This document shows, in pieces, positions 1 to 5,381 of a stretch of DNA of 5,381 nucleotides. The notes beneath the pieces are model-generated. The model was not told the DNA's origin, ran no database searches, and worked only from the letters and a program-made list of their open reading frames with translations. Positions within the stretch are counted from its first letter, which is position 1. Every line of letters begins with the position of its first letter. The position numbers and the translations under genes are program-made. The stretch is from Flammeovirgaceae bacterium UBA976 (GTDB lineage: Bacteria; Bacteroidota; Bacteroidia; Cytophagales; Cyclobacteriaceae): contig DBBU01000003.1 in NCBI GenBank assembly GCA_002292365.1, positions 1 through 5,381 of the forward strand. Reading direction: 5' to 3'.

Positions 1-1272
1 CACGGGAATATAGCCTTGTTGACTGTTGCTTGGGCCACGGTAAGACCAACCATCTTGTCTATTTCCGTAGACATAATAAGGTATTTGATCATCAGTAGAG
101 ACATGATACATTTGAGCGATAGGTAAAACGATACGCTGGAAAGAGGAGCCTCTATTGAGACTGACACTGGCGCAACCATCATGGGCCACCATCATTCTTG
201 CTGGAAGCAATGGATCGATCCACATGTCATGATTATCTCCCCCCCCTCGAGGTGGGTTTTTCATTAATGTTTTGCCCCCATCTTCAGATTTACTAAATCG
301 GACACTTAAAAAATAAATTTCCTCAGAATTATCCGGCGCTACGACTATTCTAGTATAATAAGGAGCACGCTCATTCATTGTATGATCTTGATTCATTAGC
401 CGCCAGGTAGCCCCTTTATTATCTGAACGCCATAACTCGGGACTATTTATTTCAAAAAGGGCATAAACGGTATTTGGATTGCTATGGGATACCGCAATTG
501 CCGTTTTTCCTACTGGGCGATTTTTACCTCCGGGCAATCCCTGAGTGGCCAGGGCTACCCAAGAATCTCCGCCATCAGTACTTTTGTAGATCCCCCCACC
601 TGGACCCCCACTGTTGAGACCCCAAGTATTGATATTCACTGACCACATGGCAGCATATAAGATGTTTGGATCTTCAGGATCAATGGCTAAATCAGCAGCA
701 CCAGTACCGGCATCAACAAAGAGAATTTGTTCCCAGTCTTTACCACCATTTTTGGATCGATATACCCCTCGTTCTTTTTGCGGGCCATAGGTGTGACCCA
801 GTGCCGCAGCATAAATAATTTCAGGATGGTTGGGATGTACGACAACCCGACCAATTCTTCCTGTTTTCTCAAGGCCCATATGTTGCCAACTTTTGCCCGC
901 ATTGATCGATTGGTAAATGCCATCTCCCATGGCATGGGCAGGTCGGATCACAAAGGTTTCACCAGTACCTATCCAAACCTGATTTGGATCAGAAGGAGCA
1001 ATAGCAATTGATCCAATAGAGGAAACGTTGAGCGAATCAGTCATTGGAGCCCACTTGACCCCACCATCTTGCGTTTTCCATAAGCCACCAGAGGCCGCAC
1101 CAATGTAGGAAACCATAGGATTACCAGGTTCTCCGGCAATTGCAATGGCTCTGTTTCCTTCTGGTCCGATGAATCGAAATTGAGTGGATTCAAATACTTT
1201 ATGATCTAGCGCTTGAGAAAATACTTGGACGGTAATTAAAAATGAAAATATAACGGAGTTAAAAAATTTCAT
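1..1272 (-). CDS. Exported BNR/Asp-box beta-propeller protein (VPS10/sortilin-like 'glycosyl hydrolase' family), N-terminal part
   Basis: Reading the minus strand from the ATG at 1272 gives 424 codons without a stop before the left edge, so the C-terminal part is missing. Residues 1-20 form a signal peptide (MKFF, hydrophobic core, then VFSQ), which sends the protein across the inner membrane. After it comes the family-like opening FRFIGPEGNRAIAIAGEP and then GAASGGLWKT. Seven Asp-box-like motifs (S/T-x-D/N-x-G-x-x-W) start near residues 67, 122, 173, 231, 283, 329 and 371, spaced 42-58 residues apart. The last two lack the final Trp. This fits one blade per motif of a beta-propeller. Relatives in Bacteroidota are usually about 1000 residues long and are often labelled glycosyl hydrolase or sortilin-like, but no catalytic activity can be read from this part. 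The start is supported by the signal peptide and a purine-rich AGAGAAG just upstream. The gene is divergent from the oxidoreductase at 1423. Family assignment is firm; substrate and function are unknown. Confidence 0.9.
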   Translation of the reverse strand, partial: MKFFNSVIFSFLITVQVFSQALDHKVFESTQFRFIGPEGNRAIAIAGEPGNPMVSYIGAASGGLWKTQDGGVKWAPMTDSLNVSSIGSIAIAPSDPNQVWIGTGETFVIRPAHAMGDGIYQSINAGKSWQHMGLEKTGRIGRVVVHPNHPEIIYAAALGHTYGPQKERGVYRSKNGGKDWEQILFVDAGTGAADLAIDPEDPNILYAAMWSVNINTWGLNSGGPGGGIYKSTDGGDSWVALATQGLPGGKNRPVGKTAIAVSHSNPNTVYALFEINSPELWRSDNKGATWRLMNQDHTMNERAPYYTRIVVAPDNSEEIYFLSVRFSKSEDGGKTLMKNPPRGGGDNHDMWIDPLLPARMMVAHDGCASVSLNRGSSFQRIVLPIAQMYHVSTDDQIPYYVYGNRQDGWSYRGPSNSQQGYIPV

Positions 1273-1308
1273 AATCTTCTCTTTTAAATGGATCAAAGCA
1301 TGCGGAAG

Positions 1309-1329
1309 TGAGACATAGTACTTGTCTCA
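1309..1329. promoter_or_regulatory. Inverted repeat in the divergent intergenic region, possible operator
   Basis: TGAGACA (1309-1315) is followed after 7 bases by its exact reverse complement TGTCTCA (1323-1329). The spacer contains AGTACT, itself a palindrome. The element lies 37 bases upstream of the minus-strand propeller gene and 93 bases upstream of the oxidoreductase, inside the 150-base region that must hold both promoters. Because the flanking genes diverge, it cannot be a terminator for either of them. Binding by a dimeric repressor is inference. I found no convincing Bacteroidota promoter pair for either gene in this region. Confidence 0.3.
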
Positions 1330-1422
1330 TTAAGCAAGAGCAATCTCAATCAAGATTCAACATACATATAATCTCTAATTTAATTTATTTTGAGCAAATT
1401 ATAAGTTACTTTATCGGAAGAG

Positions 1423-2388
1423 ATGATAAACAAGAAAATAAAATGGGGTATTGTAGGCCCTGGAATCATAGCACATCAGTTTGCGAACGATTTTCGCTGG
1501 GTCGACAACGGAGAATTGATCGCCGTAGCTTCACGGGACAAAGGACGCGCTCAGGCTTTTGCAGATACATACAGTATAGCCAAAGCCTATGAAGGCTATC
1601 AGAGTCTGTATGATGATGATGATGTAGATGCCGTTTATATCGCAACACCTCATAATTTTCATTTTGAAAACGCTAAAACTGCATTACAAGCAGGAAAAGC
1701 AGTGATGTGTGAAAAGCCAATAGCCATCAATCCTAGCGAGCTGGTTGAACTCATTCAAATAGCAAAGGCGAGTTCGGGCTATTTAATGGAGGCCATGTGG
1801 ACTTATTTTCTTCCGGCAATCATAAAAAGTCAAGAATGGGTGAAATCTGGGAGAATAGGTAAGATATTACAAGTAAAAGCTGATTTTGGATACCCGACTC
1901 AATATGATCCCATGAGCCGCATGTACAATCCTCATTTAGCGGGAGGAGTTTTACTAGATATGGGAATTTATCCTATCGCAGTGCCGGCATTGATGATCGA
2001 TGCCCTACCAGAGCAGGTTAAGGTCGTCGTGCAAAAAGCCAAAACAGGAGTTGATTCGGAAGTAACGATGCTCTTTGAGTACGGTGACGGCTCCCTCGCG
2101 AATTTGTGTGCTTCATTTAGAGCTAAGTTGAATAATTGGGCCTATATCATCGGTGAAAAGGGCTATATTGCCCTACCAGATTTCTGGAGGGCATCTGAAT
2201 GCTTTTTATATGAAGGGGACTATATAATTGATCATTATGAGGGGTTCAGAGATTCTTTTGGCTACCATTATGAGACGTACAGTATGAACGAAGATTTGCT
2301 TTTGGGGAGAAAACAATCGGTCATTATGCCCCATGAAATGAGCATGAAACTTCAGAAAATGATGGCAAGTGTTAAGGCCTATTTTTGA
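1423..2388 (+). CDS. Gfo/Idh/MocA family NAD(P)-dependent oxidoreductase
   Basis: A complete 321-residue protein of normal length for the family and probably cytoplasmic, since it has no signal peptide. The N-terminal Rossmann fold carries the dinucleotide motif GIVGPG at 9-14. ASRDK at 36-40 follows, where Arg38 is the type of residue that favours NADP by contacting the 2'-phosphate. ATPHNFH (74-80) ends the cofactor domain. The family motif EKP is at 97-99, with Lys98 the expected catalytic lysine. The C-terminal substrate domain has GGVLLDMGIYP (174-184), and Tyr183 aligns by motif with the catalytic tyrosine of dimeric dihydrodiol dehydrogenase and its relatives. Such enzymes oxidise or reduce a hydroxyl/keto group on sugars, inositols or trans-dihydrodiols; the substrate cannot be told here. 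The start is the first in-frame ATG and opens directly on the Rossmann strand. GGAAGAG abuts it at 1416-1422, too close for a normal Shine-Dalgarno. It stands alone, divergent from the propeller gene and 133 bases before the hydrolase. Confidence 0.93.
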   Translation: MINKKIKWGIVGPGIIAHQFANDFRWVDNGELIAVASRDKGRAQAFADTYSIAKAYEGYQSLYDDDDVDAVYIATPHNFHFENAKTALQAGKAVMCEKPIAINPSELVELIQIAKASSGYLMEAMWTYFLPAIIKSQEWVKSGRIGKILQVKADFGYPTQYDPMSRMYNPHLAGGVLLDMGIYPIAVPALMIDALPEQVKVVVQKAKTGVDSEVTMLFEYGDGSLANLCASFRAKLNNWAYIIGEKGYIALPDFWRASECFLYEGDYIIDHYEGFRDSFGYHYETYSMNEDLLLGRKQSVIMPHEMSMKLQKMMASVKAYF

Positions 2389-2471
2389 CTATAAAATTCA
2401 AATACTCTTACATTGGTATGGTATTAATGATGTGTTTTATCATTTTTCTGTTTTGAATAATGAGTTTTATC

Positions 2472-2499
2472 TTTTTGCTTTTCCATAAAATTATGTTTG
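2472..2499 (+). promoter_or_regulatory. Possible Bacteroidota-type promoter before the DUF3089 gene
   Basis: TATGTTTG at 2492-2499 is an exact match to the Bacteroidota -7 consensus TAnnTTTG. It lies 22 bases before the hydrolase start at 2522. A TTTTTG tract ends at 2477 and could be the -33 TTG element, but the 14-base gap is shorter than the usual 17-23. The surrounding region (2389-2521) is very AT-rich, so a chance match is plausible. Nothing else recognisable is in this gap. Confidence 0.3.
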
Positions 2500-2521
2500 A
2501 AAAACTTAAATAATAATAGGG

Positions 2522-3514
2522 ATGAGATTTATTCTAGTTTTGATAAGTTCAATGTTTGTTCATTGTTCCTTTGGGCAATTAAATAGGGCTTTGGATTATG
2601 AAAATAAAGGAAATTGGGCAGTGCTGCCCAGTGATACGCTAAAGCCTTGGGAGCCCTTTATTAAAGCAGCACCCTTCAAAAATGTAGATATTTTTTATGT
2701 CTATCCTACGTTATTGACGGATCCGAATGATTTTCGATGGAATTATGATATCGAAGATCCACGCCATATAGCAGGCGTGATTAATTATGTGGTTAAATAT
2801 CAAGCCTCTGCATGGGCCGAGTTAGGAAAAGTATATGTGCCATTTTATCGACAGGCTCATTTGAAATCCTTCAATAATTTGGAAGTCGGTGGGGAACTAG
2901 CCTTGAGAATGGCATATGAAGATGTTAAGGCGTCTTTTCAGTTTTATTTGAAACACTACAATAAAGGTAATGCCATTATATTGGCAGGACATAGTCAAGG
3001 ATCTTTTCATTTGAAAATGCTACTGAAAGATTTTTTTGATGAGCAACCCTTACAAGAAAAACTGATCGCGGCATACCTTCCGGGTATAGGTATTGATAAA
3101 GATTCATTTAAAAGTATTTCTTTGATGATCGAGCCCCATCAGACAGGGGGCTTTTTAACCTGGAATACCCTTAAAAAAGAATATCAAACTGAGAGATATC
3201 AAAAGTGGTATCAGGGCAGGGCAGTCATTAATCCAATTACTTGGGATTTGTCATTAGTTGGAGCCAAGAAGGATCATAAAGGGTTTCTATTTACTAATAA
3301 CAAGGTTTATCGGCATGCCTTTAAGACGCATTTGATAGATGGTGCGATTTATATAGATAGGATTAAATTTCCGTTGGGTTTTTTAGGCAGAAAATCAACA
3401 AATTTCCACAGGGGAGATGTTAATCTTTTTTGGGAGGACATTCGGCATAATGCAAGGTTACGAACATCGTATTATTTTAAAAAAATAATTAAAACGATAG
3501 AAATTTTCGAATAG
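2522..3514 (+). CDS. Exported DUF3089 family alpha/beta-hydrolase
   Basis: A complete 330-residue protein. Residues 1-19 are a signal peptide (MRF, hydrophobic stretch, then CSFGQ), so it acts in the periplasm or outside the cell. Cys15 is preceded by FVH, a poor lipobox, so cleavage by signal peptidase I near Gly18/Gln19 is preferred to lipidation. The DUF3089 pattern runs in order: NVDIFYVYPTLL (54-65), VYVPFYRQA (104-112), YEDVKASFQFYLKHYNKG (132-149), then AGHSQG (155-160), a nucleophile elbow with Ser158 as probable catalytic serine. Near the C-terminus, H296 in FHRGDVNLFW (295-304) is the likely catalytic histidine. I could not place the acid residue with confidence. The family is assigned to serine hydrolases/esterases by fold; its natural substrate is not known to me. 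The start is the first in-frame ATG before the signal peptide, with ATAGGG directly upstream. It is separated by 133 and 129 bases from its neighbours, so it may be its own transcription unit. Confidence 0.9.
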   Translation: MRFILVLISSMFVHCSFGQLNRALDYENKGNWAVLPSDTLKPWEPFIKAAPFKNVDIFYVYPTLLTDPNDFRWNYDIEDPRHIAGVINYVVKYQASAWAELGKVYVPFYRQAHLKSFNNLEVGGELALRMAYEDVKASFQFYLKHYNKGNAIILAGHSQGSFHLKMLLKDFFDEQPLQEKLIAAYLPGIGIDKDSFKSISLMIEPHQTGGFLTWNTLKKEYQTERYQKWYQGRAVINPITWDLSLVGAKKDHKGFLFTNNKVYRHAFKTHLIDGAIYIDRIKFPLGFLGRKSTNFHRGDVNLFWEDIRHNARLRTSYYFKKIIKTIEIFE

Positions 3515-3570
3515 ATAGCCCAAAAAGTCTATATCCAAACTAAAATAGTTTAACGAGGGCAGAACTTTTT

Positions 3571-3598
3571 TTGATAAAGGAACTGTTGTTTATTTTTA
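3571..3598 (+). promoter_or_regulatory. Possible promoter for the lipoprotein-DUF5777-YceI run
   Basis: TTG at 3571-3573, at the end of a seven-T run, is followed 17 bases later by TATTTTTA at 3591-3598. The latter differs from the Bacteroidota -7 consensus TAnnTTTG only in the last base. Transcription from here would start around 3605 and leave a leader of about 40 bases before the ATG at 3644. The area is AT-rich, so this is only a candidate. It is the best-spaced pair I found upstream of the three-gene run. Confidence 0.25.
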
Positions 3599-3643
3599 GG
3601 TCAAATAAAATCTTATGATATAAGTGTATATTTTAGCAGTATA

Positions 3644-4138
3644 ATGGCAAATATAAAATCACATTTAAATGATATTCACTTGATAATCATTTTTCTTTTG
3701 GCATCGTCATGCTATTATGAGAACGAAGAAGATTTATACGGAAAATTAGAGGAACAAGTTTGGAGTGATGATTTAATTACTTTTATTAAACTAGACAATG
3801 TAGATGAATCATTAGCAGAGAACCAAGATAGAATTACCGATAATATATGGATCACGCGTGGAGTATCGGGAGGTCAAATTTATAATGCTGTTGTGGAGGA
3901 TGCTCCAAATAAAGATGCCAGTCCACTCGGGACCGAGTGGGCAGAAGGAGTTATTAATGATTATGCTTCATTAAAGTATACAACGTTTCGTGCAGCAACG
4001 GTGAAACCTAAAGATGCTGTAGGGAAAACGTATGTTGTCCATCTGATTGCAGATAATATTTATTTATCAATTAAGATAACATCTTGGTCCAACAATCAAG
4101 CGGGTGGCTTTAGTTATCAAAGAACTTCAACATCATAG
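3644..4138 (+). CDS. Small predicted lipoprotein with a WITRG/GGFSYQR domain
   Basis: A complete 164-residue protein. A hydrophobic stretch (about residues 11-22) ends in LLASSC, a lipobox with Cys23 as the acylated residue, so the mature protein of about 142 residues should be lipid-anchored. An acidic YYENEED segment follows. The rest resembles a domain I recognise from Bacteroidota and other environmental bacteria, often inside larger secreted proteins. Its hallmarks here are LAENQDRITDNIWITRG (57-73), GTEWAEG (96-102), YVVHLIADNIYLSIKITSWS (130-149) and GGFSYQR (154-160). The domain has no established function that I know of, and no catalytic residues or heme motif can be seen. The protein ends four residues after the last motif, with no sorting tail. 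Upstream there is no Shine-Dalgarno, only an A/T-rich leader. It is followed after 60 bases by the DUF5777 barrel gene, with no terminator visible between them, so co-transcription is likely. The lipoprotein call is firm; the domain's role is unknown. Confidence 0.85.
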   Translation: MANIKSHLNDIHLIIIFLLASSCYYENEEDLYGKLEEQVWSDDLITFIKLDNVDESLAENQDRITDNIWITRGVSGGQIYNAVVEDAPNKDASPLGTEWAEGVINDYASLKYTTFRAATVKPKDAVGKTYVVHLIADNIYLSIKITSWSNNQAGGFSYQRTSTS

Positions 4139-4198
4139 TATAAACATTTAGATTATGAAAGATATATGATGTGGCAACCAGTTCAATGTGGATAGAGA

Positions 4199-5095
4199 AT
4201 GATGTACAAAACAGCAACTAGAATTTTTATTTTTTTTCTTGGGAGTATATCATTTAATTTTGGGTGGTCTCAGGAAGATTTGGATGCATTATTGAATGAG
4301 TTAGCTCCGCTAGCTCCACAGGAGGTGATTGCTACATTCAAGTCTGGAAAAATTATCAATTTACACACTAATGAGCATGTAGCAGTAGGTAATCTTGAAC
4401 TGCGAATTTCACATAGATTTGGACGCCTTGATGGAGGAGCGTATGAACTTTGGGGGTTAGATGAAAGCACCATTAGAATAGGACTAGACTATGGACTAAG
4501 TGATCGACTTGCTGTGGGAGTTGGTAGGAATTCTTACAAAAAAATATTCGATGGTTTTGTAAAGTTCTCGATTGCCAGTCAAAAAAAAGAGGGCTTTCCA
4601 ATCAGTATTACTGGCATTAGTTCCATTGCGATCAATTCCTCACGCTTTGTTGATCCGAATAGAGATAATTACTTCCGGTCAAGGCTTAGTTATGTTCATC
4701 AAGTTGTCTTTGCGAGAAAATTTACGAGTCGTTTATCTCTAGAGTTGGTTCCAAGTTGGGTCCACTTCAATTTAGTAAGTTCACTATCAGATCAATCAGA
4801 TATTCCAGTTTTAGCAGCAGGAGGAAGGATGAAAGTTTCGAAAAGGGTATCAATTAATGCCGAATATGGTTACAGAATTCAGTTGAATGATGATGCGGCC
4901 AATATCAATGATTTCTATGATAGCTTTTCGGTAGGTGTTGATATTGAGACAGGCGGGCATGTGTTTCAGCTGCAATTTACCAATTCGTTACCGATGTTCG
5001 AAATGGGATTCTTAACGCAAACCAATGATCAGTGGTCAGAGGGAGGCATTCATTTTGGGTTTAATATTACTCGGGAATTTGTACTGAAACACTAG
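4199..5095 (+). CDS. DUF5777 family beta-barrel outer-membrane protein
   Basis: A complete 298-residue protein. The signal peptide spans residues 1-24, with cleavage likely between Ser24 and Gln25 in GWSQE. A short helix-like linker (LDALLNELAPLAPQE) leads into alternating amphipathic strands with many aromatic residues, as in outer-membrane barrels. Diagnostic DUF5777 segments are ATFKSGKIINLHTNEHV (45-61), LELRISHRFGRLDGGAYELW (66-85), IRIGLDYGLSDRLAVGVGR (92-110), DIETGGHVFQLQFTNS (248-263) and GGIHFGFNITREF (282-294). No catalytic residues are apparent, and the family's role (pore, structural or ligand-binding) is unknown. The start is ATG at 4199; the adjacent ATG at 4202 is equally possible. 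An in-frame ATG at 4166 is closed by a stop, so no longer N-terminus exists. The downstream YceI-like gene begins only 7 bases after the stop, which strongly suggests one operon. An eight-A run at 4581-4588 lies within the reading frame, which stays open across it. Confidence 0.92.
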   Translation: MMYKTATRIFIFFLGSISFNFGWSQEDLDALLNELAPLAPQEVIATFKSGKIINLHTNEHVAVGNLELRISHRFGRLDGGAYELWGLDESTIRIGLDYGLSDRLAVGVGRNSYKKIFDGFVKFSIASQKKEGFPISITGISSIAINSSRFVDPNRDNYFRSRLSYVHQVVFARKFTSRLSLELVPSWVHFNLVSSLSDQSDIPVLAAGGRMKVSKRVSINAEYGYRIQLNDDAANINDFYDSFSVGVDIETGGHVFQLQFTNSLPMFEMGFLTQTNDQWSEGGIHFGFNITREFVLKH

Positions 5096-5102
5096 ATTTA
5101 AT

Positions 5103-5381
5103 ATGAAAACAACAGGTTGTCTTTATTTGCTCATTATATTATTCACTTTTGCTAGTTACAGTCTTGAAGCCCAAAAAATGCGCATTAGCAGCTCTACCAT
5201 TAGTTTTTTTTCTGATGGATTGTTAGAAGATATTGCGGCGGTGAATACGGCGAGTCAGGCTATTTTAAATTTGGCAGATGGAGCTTTTGTTTTAAGAATA
5301 CCCATCACCTCTTTTGAATTTCCAAATCAACTGATGCAAGAGCATTTCAATGAAAATTATTTAGAGTCGGAGAAATTTCCT
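5103..5381 (+). CDS. YceI family lipocalin-like periplasmic protein, N-terminal part
   Basis: The ATG at 5103 opens 93 codons that run off the right edge. Residues 1-24 are a signal peptide (MKTTG, hydrophobic core, SLEAQ), so the protein is exported, probably to the periplasm. The mature start follows the YceI pattern of Bacteroidota: ISSSTISFFSDGLLEDIAAV (28-47) as the first strand and turn, ILNLADGAFVLRIPITSFEF (54-73), then LMQEHFNENYLESEKFP (77-93), the conserved M-x-x-H-F-N-x-x-Y-x-E-S region. YceI proteins are small beta-barrels of about 190 residues with a lipocalin-like pocket. Structurally characterised members bind a polyprenyl chain; the ligand here is unknown. The gene lies 7 bases after the DUF5777 stop with no Shine-Dalgarno, only ATTTAAT, typical of tightly coupled Bacteroidota genes. 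An eight-T run at 5204-5211 falls in the SFFS codons without breaking the frame. About half of the protein should lie beyond the window. Confidence 0.9.
   Translation, partial: MKTTGCLYLLIILFTFASYSLEAQKMRISSSTISFFSDGLLEDIAAVNTASQAILNLADGAFVLRIPITSFEFPNQLMQEHFNENYLESEKFP

Noticed and set aside
727..1011. Plus-strand open frame of 94 codons
   Set aside because: It lies entirely antisense to the propeller gene, whose frame has a signal peptide and repeated Asp boxes. The shadow frame shows no recognisable domain.
1308..1592. Plus-strand open frame of 94 codons overlapping the oxidoreductase start
   Set aside because: It overlaps the N-terminal Rossmann fold of the oxidoreductase in another frame and has no recognisable motif; it is a shadow frame.
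1612..1623. Four tandem GAT triplets, a possible microsatellite
   Set aside because: They encode Asp64-Asp67 in an ordinary acidic turn of the oxidoreductase. A triplet repeat would not shift the frame, and the copy number is low.
3518..3572. Possible terminator after the hydrolase: GCCC/GGGC arms around a weak AAACT/AGTTT stem, followed by seven T
   Set aside because: The arms are short, the loop between the outer arms is long and mismatched, and the T run starts five bases after the stem. The region is AT-rich enough to give this by chance.
4166..4195. Tiny open frame (MMWQPVQCG) just before the DUF5777 gene
   Set aside because: Nine codons with no start signal or conserved feature; most likely chance in the 60-base spacer.
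4302..4317. Direct repeat of TAGCTCC
   Set aside because: Two 7-base copies encoding LAPLAP in the linker of the DUF5777 protein; too short to be more than local codon coincidence.
4270..4473. Minus-strand open frame of 67 codons
   Set aside because: It is antisense to conserved DUF5777 segments and has no domain or plausible leader.

Overview
The window reads as chromosomal DNA from a member of the Bacteroidota, probably a free-living environmental type such as the Saprospiria or Cytophagales. The genus cannot be fixed from these sequences. The evidence is AT-rich DNA, weak or absent Shine-Dalgarno sequences with A/T-rich leaders, signal peptides ending in the ...(S/G)Q pattern common in this phylum, one promoter-like TAnnTTTG box, and gene families typical of the phylum (DUF5777 barrel, DUF3089 hydrolase, large BNR/VPS10-like propeller protein, YceI).

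Layout from left to right. (1) Positions 1-1272, minus strand: the N-terminal 424 codons of an exported Asp-box (BNR) beta-propeller protein, cut by the left edge. (2) Positions 1273-1422: a divergent intergenic region with a 7-bp inverted repeat that could be an operator. (3) Positions 1423-2388, plus strand: a complete Gfo/Idh/MocA-family NAD(P)-dependent oxidoreductase. (4) Positions 2522-3514, plus strand: a complete exported DUF3089 alpha/beta-hydrolase with a GHSQG nucleophile elbow. (5) Positions 3644-5381, plus strand: a three-gene run of a small lipoprotein, a DUF5777 beta-barrel outer-membrane protein, and the start of a YceI-like lipocalin cut by the right edge.

The first four regions look like ordinary, loosely linked housekeeping or accessory genes. 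The only convincing functional unit is the last one. It places a lipid-anchored protein, an outer-membrane barrel and a periplasmic YceI-type protein in one apparent transcription unit. None of the three has an established role in this group, so it is the best candidate for an undescribed system. A job in handling a hydrophobic ligand at the outer membrane is inference only. I see no RNA genes, CRISPR array, insertion sequence, attachment site or replication origin. No gene-free stretch exceeds about 150 bases.
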